DNA of 64,000 nucleotides from Sanderia malayensis (lineage: Eukaryota; Cnidaria; Scyphozoa; Semaeostomeae; Pelagiidae). The notes below the pieces were generated by a model that worked only from the letters and a program-made list of their open reading frames with translations, did no database searches and was not told the origin of the DNA. The translations under genes were made by a program, and so were the position numbers. Positions 20,289-32,395 of the stretch are shown here, piece by piece (within the stretch, counting starts at the first letter, position 1; each line of letters begins with the position of its first letter). The stretch lies in assembly GCA_013076295.1 (NCBI GenBank), contig RQOL01000906.1:248001-312000 (forward strand), in the 5' to 3' direction.

Positions 20289-22397
20289 ATGCACCAACCT
20301 AACTGGAGAACCTACTTTAGATCTGCACATAGTCTAATCACAGAAAAACCTGAGTTGGAGTGTTTGCTTGCTTGTGGCAAAGATGGTGACCTTGCACTAA
20401 TAGATGGTTTATCGAGAAATTTTAAATTTGCAGAATTTTCGAGGTGTTTTATCCACAATATCAAAATAATATCAAGAGAGAATTAGCTTCAAGAGGCATG
20501 CGAAGTGACCTAAAGCAAAAAAATTGGACATCAAACTTGAGAGTCTAAGACCATCGTGGGAAGACAGAAAACGTGAGAGTGGGAAAGAAGTACAGAAATA
20601 TTCTTTTTTTGATTGGTTCAAAAAAGAGAAGGTATGCAAAAAAAGGTTTTTTACTTGTTCAATCTCTTCCATGAATGGTATACTAAATATATAGATTATC
20701 ACCTTGCAAGGTGCTGTTTATGTTCCACTTTCAATCTTTCATGGTAAGTTTTAAAAACTAGCCTGAAGATCGAGGGTATCATTGCTCTACAAAACGAAGC
20801 TGTTGCAGCCATACCGTTTGTTGACTACCAAATCAGAATCCGCTTAGATAAAGTAAGATATATAATATGGTTTTTAAGAGCGCAAAATGTGTCTTTTTTA
20901 TCCCAGGTGGCTGACATAAAGAAATCGCTGCTGAAGCAAGTTCGGATCGAGGCGGGCCTTGGTACCCCCTGAACGACTTACACGACAAATGATGTAGAGG
21001 CTACAAACTTTATGGTCCAACACGGTCTTTCATTCAATCAAAGAATGCCCCATGACTTTATTGCAGATGTGAAGAAAGTCATAAGCATCCAGTTCAAAAA
21101 CGAAGAAAGGGTGTATTTGGAAGGGGTCCTTACAAGTTGCTCAAAGCTATATAGCCATCTTATATTTAATAACTTTAAGTGGAGCATAATGACCCTTGAC
21201 AAACGTAAGAACACTGTTAAGAAATTCTCAACACTGGTGTTGATGGTAAAAAAGACGACTTTTTGTCAAATGATAAAGAATCACCACAAGATGAAAGAGC
21301 AATAGAGAAGGAGCCACGCTGTTTAGAGATAACTGCAAGTAGGTGTGGAATCGAAAATGTCCCAATGCCTATACTAGAAACAATTTTTGACAAGGCCAGC
21401 AAGTTAGTTTCTTTACAGGGGCTTGTTGTACCACAGCCCGGCTCAACAAATGGATCTTATATTGCTGCCAGTTATTCAAATAAAATATTCACTGTCACCC
21501 CTGGAAAGGGCGGTAGCTTGTCCTGTGATCGTTAATGCACGAACAAATCTACAAGATCTGCAAGCTTACCACTGCTGTAGCACATGTACGGGGTACTCTC
21601 AACGAGTTCATTGCCTGGTATAAAAGAGGACTAAGAAAAAAACGTGGGAATCTCATAGATATGGCTTTGCAAAATGGTCCACAAAACGCTGAAAAAAAGT
21701 AAACGTTCTAACAAGAAAAAACACAAAGCAACACAATTCATAGATGTTGTGAATGATATAGAACATCTGAAACAACAAACAGCAAATATTCCCGTGACAG
21801 AGCCAGAAATACAACCACATAATTGAAGAGCAATGCCCATGTTGGTGCCAGGTGCGCCTCCTTGGTGCGATGTTCAGATGCACTGAATAAACAAGCCAGT
21901 ACCGATTCAACAAGATTTTTAACAGTGGCAATCTTCACCACAGCAGGTGACTTATAATCTTAAAGCATTTCGATTTCTTCTTTGGTGATTTTAACGTCCC
22001 TGAAAAACATTTGAAATTGAACTTTCAGCAACTACAGTTGCCACAATCAGCTATCAGAAGAGAGATGTTTACTGTAAAATAGCTTCCTGGCACAACTGTT
22101 TCTCGATGCTATGGCTGTAGAAGAGCGATACAGAATCCACCTTTGGCCAAGCCAGACAAGTTGGTTGTGGTCTATCTTGAAATGAGGGAATACAAGGACC
22201 GGATCACAGGTCAGAAGCAGGTGTTACCGCATGCTCAAAATGCGCATCTTCATTTATTCGCCAGCTGTATCAAAGATAGATATCCAATGTTCAATAATTC
22301 ATATTTTTATGTGCGAAGAGAGTTCAATAGTTTTTTGACGTCATCCCATCTTGTTCGACTTTATAACAAGTTTGGATGGATGCCATTTACAGTTTAG
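20289..22397 (+). pseudogene. Copy A: MULE-type transposase with SWIM-like and C-terminal zinc motifs
   Basis: The exons are 20289-20631 and 20907-22397, with a GT-AG intron between (WFKKEK|GTATGC ... ATCCCAG|). Early on: RTYFRSAHSLITEKPELE, ACGKDGDLALIDGL (second catalytic Asp), RCFIH-like EFSRCFIHN. After the intron: DIKKSLLKQVRIEAGLG and TTNDVEATNFMVQHGL (acidic third residue). Then KWSIMTLDKR, a SWIM-like zinc finger near 21525-21600 (LSCD..C...K-C-H), and the tail CYGC, LVVVYLEMREYKDR, NAHLHLFASCI, FNSFLTSSHLVRLYNKFGW. The first Asp region (VDPTFN in copy B) is lost to the upstream insertions. Many frameshifts and stops are present. An AATAAA lies about 40 nt after the stop. The kinase at 16476 is probably the same element's first gene. 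Confidence 0.8.
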
Positions 22398-22532
22398 GGA
22401 GAAGGCACCGCCCTCCTTTGAATACCAGATTTTAGAAAATAAATCTACTTTTAATGTTACTTTTATAGTTTGATTTTGTTTTCTCCATTAACATTTGCTT
22501 AATATAGTTATCATAATTTCTAATATATATAT

Positions 22533-23028
22533 TCTGCGGAGTCACGTGATGACGCATTTTCCTTGCCAAAAACAGTAGATTCGACCCGAAACAATAAGTC
22601 GAAGGCCTCAAGACAATGGGCCAAAACGGCGAACGAGGTATCCATAAAGGCTTTTTTCTGAGGCACTTAATCTGCCCTATTTTTAAGTTAGCTGTTCCTT
22701 GCCGGCTGAACCAGAAAGTTATCTATATGAGAGCTTACAGTTTGCGCACGAAGTGCGCCCTATCAGTCAATGTTTCTGGATAATAGATAGACAGGCGAGC
22801 ATAGCGAGCTAACCCATTGTAAGTGGGGTAGAAAGGGACATGAGCGTTCGCGAATGCAGCGCACGAAGTGCGCCGATCACAGGCGAGCGCAGCGAGCTCT
22901 CCCATTGTAAGTGGGGTCGAAAGGGGCATGAGCGTTAGCGAATGCAGCGCACGAAGTGCGCTGACCACATTAAGTTTTTTCACTTGCCCCCCTCCGGGAA
23001 GCGAGCAAACGCGAGCGCCCCCGGCTAG
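22533..23028 (+). mobile_element. CTAG-ended repeat R-c (internally deleted copy)
   Basis: It starts TTCTGCGGAGTCACGTGATG (22533) and ends AGCGCCCCCGGCTAG (23028). It keeps both ends and two tandem modules but lacks the middle of R-a, so it is a deletion derivative about half as long. Confidence 0.65.
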
Positions 23029-23264
23029 TTATATCTCTATGTTGCTGTTCAAAATATATACCATTGATTGATATTGTAGTCTTCAGAATTAGTTAAGCAG
23101 GTTTAATTGGTAATTAGTTATAAGCAATCATATCTATATACTTGAAAAAGTTATTTTAAGACGCTGTTTGCTAGTTTTGATAAACAGTAAAAAGTGGCAT
23201 TCGTTTCTCTGATGTTCTGTTCACTCCAACAACTGAACATTGCATCATGAGAACACTGTATTTT

Positions 23265-23645
23265 TGCCTGAGTTATTCCAGAGAAGAGAGATACAATCTC
23301 AGAACAAAAGACACCATTCTACTTCCCAAGCGCACTTCCACTGTGGCCTGCCGGATGAATTCTATGTGTTGGGGGTAGCATACTCTAGAATAGCATACCA
23401 AATGTGGTAAAGAGCAGCGTAACAATAGCTTCCTGTTGCCAAAAAGTAATAACATGGACTAGGAGAGAGTGCAATTGCAAGTTATGCTTTCTATTGTAAA
23501 TATCTTTATAATTATGTTAAATAGTTAAATAACAATAACAATTATCGCTATTCACTATTCCGGATTTCTTATTCTGTATTCCGGGCTCTGGATTCCATGT
23601 TGCAGATTCCGATTCGGTGTTTTAAAGATAGCCTGTTTCAACCAT
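23265..23645 (-). repeat. S-family repeat, copy 3
   Basis: It is the inverted counterpart of 11104-11496, sharing GGGGTAGCATACTCTAGAAT, an AT spacer, and the final cluster of ATTCCGG words (23555-23600). The frame seen in copy 1 is broken here. Confidence 0.6.
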
Positions 23646-23879
23646 CATCAGCTGCATGAGCTGTGGTGTAATCCAAGGAGTAAAGTTCTTGAAAATTCCT
23701 CTTTGCTTTAAGGATGTGTGGACATCCATAACAGAGCTGAAAATAAAAAAAAATGTATCTGCCATACAAGCAGGGTCATTAGTACAGCCATCAAAAACAT
23801 GTGTCTAGTCGGTTGACTGCAAATCACATAAGAGCCATAATTTGACAAGATCCTTATTTCAACAAAACTAACATTTTTG

Positions 23880-24180
23880 TTCATCCAGAACTAGTATCAA
23901 TCTTACTTCCGGCAAAGACTAGGTAATGATCAGTAAAACTGGTTTCTGATATCCCTGCTTCAATGATATAGTTTGAGCCGTCAGTTTCAATATGGTCAAT
24001 GAGAGTTATTGTCATTTGGGTTACGACAAGATCATTCGATGTAGGAACAATTATTGTGGAACTTCTTATTTGTCGCTCGAATTGAAATTCACTATTAGTA
24101 GATTCGAGCTTCTTTGTTGGGTCATAATTTGACTTTTTTAAGTCATTGTCATCCAAAAACGATCGCTTTACCCTCCGAAT
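23880..24180 (-). pseudogene. Non-LTR retrotransposon endonuclease C-terminal fragment
   Basis: The minus strand encodes FLDDNDLKKSNYDPTK, then VVTQMTITLIDHIETDGSN, then ISETSFTDHYLVFA. The TLIDHI and (S/T)DHYLV motifs are the last conserved blocks of the APE-type endonuclease of CR1/L2-like elements, and the His of DH is a catalytic residue. The rest of the element is absent. Confidence 0.65.
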
Positions 24181-25099
24181 CTAATATGGACATCAATTTA
24201 TGGAGAGTATGAAAGGATGTATCATCATTATCTGGTGTAGAATGTCGGTACCGGTGTAGAATGTGTTTCAGGTTTCAACACATTAGTGATTCAGGATTTG
24301 GCACATAAGTGCTTTGAGCTTTAAAACGCGGGTAAAACGCAAGCGCTTCCCGTTCAACAGGAAACAAAAATAATTCAACAAATAATTCACCAATTCATCA
24401 AAATATCACATCCTGAAAATTATTTCTACATCCTCACTGTCATATATTTCTGAAGGCAATTTCACTGAATAAGGTTCAGTCACATTCAGACATCATACCA
24501 ATGAGTTAGTTATTACCAGATATTACATCACATCTAAAATACATGGTAGATTTAAAACTGTTGTTCCAATTTTTATTCACAATTTCCAGCTTAAACCAGA
24601 AAGGAAGCGAATGGTATTCATAAATTCTGATAGGAAAGCGACGACCAAGACTTGCACCATCAACCATGTCAATTTTCCTGCTCATCGTTTTCCTATTGAA
24701 ATGAGGGATTAAGATTTAGGAATTTCTAGCTGGATAAGCATTCTGAGTTTTTCTCAATTCAATTCACAGCGAAGCCAGTGTCAGAAGTATTACAGGAGTG
24801 GACCGCCGTTAGACAATGTTGATGTAGGGCTGGCATGCATAACAGTATCTGAATATATTTGCATTTCCTGTAGTTGCATCGAGTGCTTTACTAAATATAG
24901 AATCAGGCAATAGCAACGGACCAAAAATTCCTCAACTAATTATTTTTCAATAGTTAAGGACTAATTAAATGCTATCATGATTTCATCCAAATAAATAGCA
25001 GTAAACGTGTTACATGATAGTTACTTTATGTGATCCTCATCCTGACAGCTATAAAGTACGACATTATTTGCAAGTGTAAATTTATAATACTTTCAATAG
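24181..25099. other. Unassigned AT-rich sequence upstream of the integrase exons
   Basis: No reading frame or repeat was recognised. It may contain introns or upstream exons of the integrase gene at 25100. Confidence 0.3.
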
Positions 25100-26290
25100 G
25101 TTGAAAAGCCTTGGGAAATGATAGGCATTGATTTAACAAAACTTCCGATAACAGAGCGAGGGAATCAGTATCTGTTTACCTGCACTGACTATTTTATGAA
25201 ATGGGTGGAAGCCTTCCCAATTATGGAGGAAAGTGCAAAGGAAGTAGCCAAGTGTCTAGTAAAGTTATTCTGCCGCGATGGTGCACCAGAAAGAGTGCTC
25301 ACTGACCAAGGTAGAAAATTTGCCAATGAGGTAACATGTTTTGTTGAATGTTAACGTTCATAATCCGTTAAGGTAATTGCTGCTATTGAATCCATTTGTA
25401 CAAATTGTTCGAATTTAATTCAAATAGTTAAATGAAAAATTCTGCAACTTGTTGTCAATTAAGGACAAGACAACAGCTGCATACCACCCTCAAACCAACG
25501 GCCTCGATGAACAAACAAATCAAACAATTAAACGGCATTACTGTTCCGACTTATTCGTCATCTAGCATCTTTAGACATTCGTCATCATGCATTTCTACGC
25601 ATTGTTGCTTTTTAACTGTAAAATTATATATAAATGGACGCCGCGTAACTTTGCATTATTGCAGACGCCTGCTGACACTAATGTCGGAAGATAAAGAACC
25701 CACAAACTGGGACATCATGATTGAGCCTGTTCTGTTTTCAATAAGAACCAGCCGTAATGCAAGCACAAAATGACACCATTCCATATGATGTATGGCCAAG
25801 AAGCTAGAAGACCAGTGGAGGTGGCAGAAAATGATGAAGACTTAAGGGAAGTAAAACACACTCTGTTTCACGTTTCAAGTCAACTTAAAACTTTTATTAT
25901 TCTTGCTACAAACGGTCCATACTATTTGCTATTCATATGTGCTACTTCTGCTAAATATTATAAAAATATCATTTTAGCTGCAAATAAAGTTACCCACAGA
26001 AGAAACGATAATTAAATCTATGTCGTCCATTGAAACCAATAGGGAGAAAGATGCATCAAGAGCCATTAAAAATGTAGAAATGGCACAGGAAAAGGACAAA
26101 AAGTACTAGAAAAACACGTTCCACGAATCATAAGTTTCACTCTGGGACAAAAAGTTTTTCTCTATGATGCACGCCGCAAGACTCGTCAGGGGGCAAGTAA
26201 ACAAAAGAATGGAGTGGGCCACACACCATAACTGAAATAGTTGGCAAGAAACATGCCAGGCTTAATGGGAGAAAAAAATTAAAAAACAAA
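25100..26290 (+). pseudogene. Intron-containing Gypsy-type integrase (Ginger/GIN-like)
   Basis: Exon 1 (25100-25330) follows TTTCAATAG. It has IGIDLTKLPITERGNQYL, TDYFMKWVEAFP and VLTDQGRKFANE, supplying two Asp of the DDE triad. A GT-AG intron follows (25331-25427). Exon 2 (25428-about 25534) has TTAAYHPQTNGLDEQTNQ with the catalytic Glu. A second intron ends ATTATTGCAG at 25664 but appears to begin GC, a rarer donor. Exon 3 has PTNWDIMIEPVLFSIRTS, then a 1-nt frameshift near 25769, then MTPFHMMYGQEARRPVEV. A last exon from 25978 leads to VPRIISFTLGQKVFLYDARR, the SH3-like C-terminal part. Ordinary Gypsy integrases have no introns. DNA transposons of the Ginger group and the host gene GIN1 do. 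Frameshifts make this copy a pseudogene unless they are assembly errors. Confidence 0.7.
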
Positions 26291-27240
26291 GCCGTGGAGA
26301 AGCCGTGAAGTTTTTCAGAAAAGGAAAGCACAGTTGTAGCACAATGCAACATAACATCTGAAAGTTACGAACTAGATACAGAAGCTACGGAACAGCAAGA
26401 AAGCAAAGACAATATTGCAGTAGGAGAGAAGGAACAAGTGTGTGATACTAGGAAAAGAGAGAAAGAGGAGAAAATGCAACAAAGCGAAATCACAATTCAG
26501 AATAAAGAAGATATGAAAACAGAAGAAATAATACTTGAAAGTTCCGTACATGACGAAGAGGAAATTGTTGATAAAAAGAGTTGAAAGACGTGAACACAAT
26601 AGAAGGCAAGTGTGAGATAGAAACATGGACTGACAAAGTAACAGCAGAAGAAAAATATGACTGAATGAATGAATTATTTCATATTTTAGAGAGTTCCAAC
26701 GAAGATCTGCCAACAGAACAAGACATGACCAAAACAAATACCCGAAAAAGACAACCACTGATCACGAGCAAGAAACATGGAAAACGGAGGAGGATGAAAA
26801 TGCTAGGTGAGATTGAAAAGATGACAAAAATTGGCAAAAGCTGCTCCGATGATGAAGACATAGCAACTGATGTAGAAGAATAGTTTGCAAATGACACACT
26901 GGAAACCACAAGTAACGAGAAGAAAAAAGAACGTATTAGACATTACTTTAGAGACTGTAGGGTGCAGTTACAGTATTCCGAGAGAAGATGATATCCATTT
27001 TGAAGGCAGTGAGGTAGAATATTACGAAGAGAATATTGTAGATGAAAGAGAAAATTCTGCCTTCACAACGAATGTAAAAAACATCACACTTGAAGGCGGT
27101 GACAATGATTTGATGCGCCAAAATGCGCAAAAAGATGAGTGTAGAAAGAAAGATAGGTTTTTTTGTAAATCTATTAATGAATGTACTTATCAATATAAAA
27201 AGTTACAAGTGTTCCAAAGAAAAATCCACCAAAAGTAAAC
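26291..27240 (+). other. Acidic/lysine-rich open stretches downstream of the integrase
   Basis: Several short plus-strand frames are rich in Glu, Lys and Asp (for example SCSDDEDIATDVEE near 26850). They could be the decayed tail of the integrase protein. No domain was recognised. Confidence 0.3.
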
Positions 27241-27341
27241 TTGCAAAAGGTGTTAATAAAAAAGTTATTTTAGCATCTTACATTAAATTAAATTAAAAAG
27301 ATCACAAAGCGAAAGATAAACTGAGATTATTAAATTATTAT

Positions 27342-28862
27342 CTACACATGTGGTCTATTTAAATAGGCAACAGCTCTCAGAAGAGCACTGGTGCTGATTT
27401 CATGATTTGAATATTGTTTCCAAAGTTCAAAGTAGCGTCCATGACAATTTCTATATGTTTTTCTTTGGTATCTTTGTAATTTATTACTTTTTACTAGCCT
27501 TGCTTGTAGAGTAACAAATTGCGATTCCTCAAATAATAAAGGAAGCAATACGTAGAACCGAAGAGAGCTTCTTCCCGATTTGTTGTTTAGACGACGATGC
27601 CAATCCTCCACATCGTTGTTGGTACGCACAGGCTGGTTGAATATAGACCATGTTTCTGGTGGCCAATTGCTGCTTCTTATCCATGTTTCACTCACATACA
27701 TTGTCAAGGCTGTCACTGGAATGGTTGCTCTTGCCCCAGATGTTCAAAGGCCAATGTGATGTGTTCAGCTAGCAGGAAAGGAATGTGATGTGTTGGTAAA
27801 TTGCTGGTGAACTTTTATAACTTGTGGCAAGTCCAAGATTCCGTACTTTTCGCCACATTGCTTGTGTCCAGTGAAACGAACAGCCTTGGATGTTGTTTGT
27901 CAAAACTTTTCGGCAACCTTTCCATGCTGCAGCTTTGAAATCAAGGACCACCTTTTCAACAGATGTTTCACCATTCAAGCAATCCACTATTGCCCTTAGC
28001 ACTGCAACATAATCCTTGGTCTTTCGTCTTGACATCAAAACCATTACCAACGGTGTCTGCTTGATGTTACCATTTTCTTCTTTCAAAAATGCATGAATGG
28101 AGAGCAGCTGTTTAAAACGCTCTTTAATTAATTTAAATGTCCCATCCATGTACCACTTGCCTTCTTAAGAAGTTGGAGTTGGTCCGTTGTTGCAAAGACA
28201 AGATGCCGGGCACTGGTCAGTTTGATATCAGATCTGAGGAAATCAGAGGGAATATATTCCTCATTCAGGATGAAATCCAGATCAGCTGGTCCTTTTGGCC
28301 ACGTTTTTTCTCTGTGGCGGTTAGCTTGTCTGATCAAGTTGGCCAAGGATGATTGACTGCATGACGGCTGCAACAAGATCTGATCAGCATTCTCACGCAT
28401 AACTCCCTCCACAATGTTTGCAGCTGATGCAAAAACATTCTCAGTGGCCTTTGTCTTGATGTCCACTTGAATTTTCGATGTGATATTCACACCAGGCTTG
28501 CCAGCATGACAGTGAGGTTGCGGACCTCGGCGAAACACCTGCCCATCTTGTTGCAGCGTTGCACTACAGGGCAAGCTTTTGCTTCTGGCGCTACACCTCC
28601 AGGCTTTCTTTCCACTTCCCTATGCCCGCTTCAGGACGTATGAATAGCCATCACTGTCAATGAGCTTGTCTTTTCCCTGTTTGGTAGCACCTGGTATAAC
28701 CTCGCAACAAATCTCTTCATTTGCAAAATCAACTGCAACTTCTGTTGGTAGCGAATCTTCCAAAGTATTTTCAAGCATAGGCACTGAATTTTGGATAGGT
28801 TCGACAATATCAAACTCGTCTTCTTCATCCGTAATTAGAAATAGAATTAATGATGTTTCCAT
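27342..28862 (-). pseudogene. FLYWCH zinc finger plus MULE transposase
   Basis: On the minus strand, an acidic N-terminus (28862 on) leads to LIDSDGYSYVLKR. In a second frame CSATLQQDGQVFRRGPQPHC follows, forming a FLYWCH-type finger. Next come SSLANLIRQANRHREKTWP and HLVFATTDQLQLL. The MULE core follows in a third frame (28149 on): MDGTFKLIKERF (first Asp), KTKDYVAVLRAI, VVLDFKAAAW (second Asp), GCSFHWTQAMWRKV (conserved C/H). After another shift comes WSIFNQPVRTNNDVEDWHRR (27620, third acidic residue) and a helical end ALLRAVAYLN. This order is that of FLYWCH-bearing Mutator-like transposases frequent in invertebrates. At least three frameshifts make it inactive. It is a different MULE lineage from the one at 20.3 and 48.5 kb. 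Confidence 0.8.
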
Positions 28863-28879
28863 GGCTTCATCCTGAAATG

Positions 28880-29425
28880 AAATAAATTGTACTTGTCAAT
28901 ACAATTTAATTGTATGCCAACGTTTTAACATACAAGAGAAACAACTTAACATCAAGATTAAGTTTTATTGTGTAACATACCTTGCAATTACAACATCTGA
29001 ACTCAATTTCTCTCTCTTGACGGCACATTTCTCTATACTCTTGACGGCACTTGTCTAGAGATTCCAGTTTCGCAGGTTCTGTGTTGCCATCTCTTGCAAA
29101 TGTAAATTTCTTTCACAACATATTTTTCTTGACGAACTTTTTTCTTATTAATATGCATGCTAAGCCTTGCGTTTAACAAGACAAATTTGAGAAAATTTCC
29201 GATTTTGTCATACTCTCCCACCTTTTCAATCTATTGTTACAATGAATTCACGTGGCGCGGAACGACTAATGCAAGTGGGCGGATCGACTCGGATGGAGCG
29301 GATTGGAGAGTGGGCGGATGGCCGGTGGGGCGGTGGGGTGGAACGTCTAGAAACAATTTAGATAAATGTAGTCCATTTTCGGCGTTTTACTTCAGGGAAC
29401 GTTTTGACATATTTTTTTATTCAAA
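28880..29425. other. Non-coding, with a GC-rich GGCGGAT/GGTGGGGCGG patch at 29250-29345
   Basis: No gene was recognised. The G-rich patch stands out from the AT-rich surroundings. Confidence 0.35.
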
Positions 29426-29429
29426 AGTG

Positions 29430-29880
29430 CTATGCTTCAGTGTGCAGCCCATTCAGGGGCCATCCAGAAACGTATGGTCATGCAGAGAAGCATATGACAC
29501 CGGCGAACAATTATAAAATTTCTTCCATGCTTTGGTTCAACTTCAACGCCTACAACTTCCAGAGCAGCACTACTAATATCTGTCCTCTGAACATGAGGGA
29601 TGTTTGGATTGACATAAATAGTGATACCCCACAGCCCATACTTTAGGCACCTCTATATATGTCATAACATGTCATAACCATCAATTTTGACCTCAAAATC
29701 TGAAATGTCCTTGTCCAAGCGTCTTTTCGTGAGGCCCAAGATATCGAATTCATGACAATCCATTACTAGTCCACTTAAATACCTTCTACCCCCTAAGAAT
29801 ACCTAATAGATCTACTGACATTGCTTCCAAATTTACGCATACTGCCTTCGTTTATGTGCAGCCCATCTTTAGCCAAATCA
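29430..29880 (-). pseudogene. Non-LTR retrotransposon ORF1/ORF2 junction (SGNH tail and endonuclease start)
   Basis: The minus strand first reads AKDGLHINEGSMRKFGSN (29875-29820), the DG.H.N..G tail of the SGNH-hydrolase-like domain in some LINE ORF1 proteins. It then gives an APE-endonuclease start through frameshifts: ILGLTKTRLDKDISDFEVKI and, near 29640-29560, WGITIYVNPNIPHVQR, AALEVVGVEVEP. The order ORF1 then ORF2 on one strand fits a CR1/L2-like element. The copy stops near 29430. Confidence 0.6.
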
Positions 29881-29891
29881 AATCTAATATA

Positions 29892-30678
29892 TACAGGGTT
29901 GGCCAAAAAAATGTAAACCCCTAAAATAAAAATTTGTAAAAAATATATTTTAGCGGCAAATTTCGGGAAATTCTAGAGTGCAATATTTAGCTTAAAAGAC
30001 ATTTTGTGGAAAAAGAATGTGTAATTATTTTCAGTCATTTTTGAGCAGTTGTAATTTTCAAACATTTAGTCATGAAACTGACTGTTATGACATTTTATGT
30101 CTGAAAGTTGACAATGTTAAAAAGCAAAACAAGAAATGTTAGAAATAACAAAAAGAAAACAATAAATGAATAAGGCGTTCAAAGTATCCTCCTTCCTGTT
30201 CAATAAATTTGTGCAGTCTTTCTGGCCAAGTATTAATTATTTTCATAATTTTTCGTTGTGCCAACAAACCCTGTGTCCGTTCAAGACCTTAAGGCAATGT
30301 TGCAGGAGTGCGTATGTTATTTTCAGGTCAATAGACTAGTTTTTATGAGGAAATGATTCTCTTTCTTCTCCGACCATTCTCAATTTGCAAATTCTGGATG
30401 AAATTTTTATTTTCTTGTGATATTTATGTATTGCTGTATGTATTGCTATTCCGACGTAGTTAATTGACAGACACTAAATGTCATAAAAGCAGGTTTCGCA
30501 ACTAGAAATTTGAAATTACAACTGCTCAAAAATGACAAAGCATAAACACAAAATGCTTTTACACAAAATGTCTTTTGAGTTTAATATTATATAGTAGAAA
30601 TTTGCAACAAATTGTTCGTAAGATGTCTTTCCTAAAAATATTTTGTTTATGGGGTTACTTTTTTTGGCCCACCCGGTA
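29892..30678. mobile_element. Mariner/IS630-like non-autonomous element with ~230-bp TIRs
   Basis: The ends are TACAGGGTTGGCCAAAAAAA and its near-complement TTTTTTTGGCCCACCCGGTA. The inverted similarity extends about 230 bp inward. The centre, read on the minus strand, retains INTWPERLHKFIEQEGGYFE (about 30250-30190), the C-terminal tail typical of mariner transposases. So this is a deletion derivative of an autonomous element. A second, nested copy is at 42850-44066. Confidence 0.75.
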
Positions 30679-30680
30679 TC

Positions 30681-31210
30681 TTCTACGGAGTCACGTGATG
30701 CTACTCGAAACTTGCCTAAAACAATATATTTGACTGAAAACAACAAGGGGCTGAAATGGCGAACCGTATAATCACACAGGCTTTTGAATCAGCATTTATT
30801 GTGCTACATTTCAAATGGAAAGCACAGTTTATTGATTAGACCAAGGTTATCTACTTTTTCAAGTATTTTTACGTTATTCCTGTCTTATCAAGAAAAAGCA
30901 ATGGTTTGCAATGGAGATATTCCTACTTGGAAATGACAACTCGATATTCAAGCAAGGTGCCAGCTTTTCATGTGCTCAGTTACACGGCCGCTGCAATTGG
31001 ATTCGTGCCTGTTGCAATTTTATGTCAAGAGTCATGCGTTTTCTTCATTTTTAAGCAAATTTCCCCTCGGGTCGCAGCAGGTACTTTTGACGGAGATGCA
31101 GGTTTTTGTTTTGCCACAAGAGGGCTGCCTGCACAGGTTTCCAGGTGTTTTTATGGACTGAATATTCGTTGTTAACACCTGCTAGGACCTCTGGAGATTT
31201 ACAGGAATAA
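30681..31210 (+). mobile_element. CTAG-ended repeat R-d (5' part)
   Basis: It starts TTCTACGGAGTCACGTGATG and shows the family's middle (TTTCCCCTCGGGTCGCAGCAG, GTACTTTTG) near 31060-31090. The CTAG end and tandem modules are missing. It lies directly next to the mariner-like element end at 30678. Confidence 0.5.
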
Positions 31211-31220
31211 TTGTGAACAG

Positions 31221-31515
31221 GTGTTACCGTATTTCCTCTATTTACCGCCCACCCTCTTCTTTCCACTCTATTTATTGCTGCTTTCACTTTCAAGGTGTTG
31301 TGTTCTCTGAGGTGTTCTCTTTGTTGTGTTCTCTGAGGTCTTCTTTTTGTTTAATTCTTGCAACTTGTTGTTGCTCTTCACCATTTCGGACCACTTCTAG
31401 AACCCATACTGAAGTCCTTGATTAAGCACACACCATGGAATAAATCCTCCTCCCCTCCAATAAGCACCCACCGCAAAATCATCTTTGCAAAATAAACACC
31501 CACCGTCGAATAAAC
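31221..31515. repeat. Degenerate TACCGTA...CGAATAAAC MITE fragments
   Basis: A TTACCGTATTTCCTC block at 31227 and AAACACCCACCGTCGAATAAACCCC near 31495 resemble the ends and interior of the MITE family at 9582 and 43599. Confidence 0.4.
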
Positions 31516-32140
31516 CCCTGAGAGGGTTTTTTGAATTTAGCAGAAACAATTGAACAACTTGATCAAATGCAATTGTAAATTTATGGGATAAATTTTTTAT
31601 AGCTCTTGATAAAACTTGACAACGTTATATTTCATAACTTTGGAGATTGTTTGTTATTTTAGTAAATACTTTTGATTCTATTTTTTGACTGACTTTGTTC
31701 TTGTATTTTCAAAATACTTGGACATAGATATTGCTATGAAACCAACATATCTTCCTGACCATCTTTGCCTTTCCTAGAAAGGCTTCATTCGACATTTCTT
31801 TACTCGCTCACATCTGCTTCATAGCTCTCAGTGAAAGAGTTTCCAGCTGAGGCATAGGATAAAATATATTGGACCCTCCTTTATCATCATCAATAGCATC
31901 AGACTAGTTTTACTCAACAATCAATGACATCCTAGTTACCTTCATATGTCTCAGCACTGCAGTCACCACTGTTGGTCTTAGAGCTACTACTGGATGAAGG
32001 AATATCAATGTATGAAACTTTCTGCTCAATTCTGATCACAAAAATGCACAAATACCCAAGAACACACATTGGATGTGCTATCCATTACATGTGATTGAAA
32101 ACCACAGATTCATTGTCAGCGTTAGCAATAAAGGCTATAC
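31516..32140. other. No gene recognised
   Basis: AT-rich sequence without supported frames, repeats or motifs. Confidence 0.4.
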
Positions 32141-32148
32141 CCGTAACC

Positions 32149-32387
32149 CAGTGGCGTAGTTAGAGGGGGGTCAGGGGGCGAACAACCCCCCTGTAGAGCT
32201 AAACTCCCATTTTGTCGGAAAATTGCTGATCTTGTCGGAAAATAAATATCTTCTTTTTACGCTTAGTTCTAGCAAATTTCTTATCTTATATTCATAGTCT
32301 TGAAGAAATATGAAATTTTTGTCAGAAAATCTGAATTTCTCGTCCCCCCCCCCCCCCCCCCTATAAAATTTCCTATCTACGCCATTG
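32149..32387. mobile_element. hAT-like MITE with 8-bp TSD
   Basis: The ends are CAGTGGCGTAGTTAGAGGG and CTACGCCATTG. The 8-bp sequence CCGTAACC flanks it on both sides (32141-32148 and 32388-32395). It contains a run of about 20 C (32344-32361). The CAGTGGCG ends with 8-bp duplications are characteristic of hAT elements. Confidence 0.85.
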
Positions 32388-32395
32388 CCGTAACC

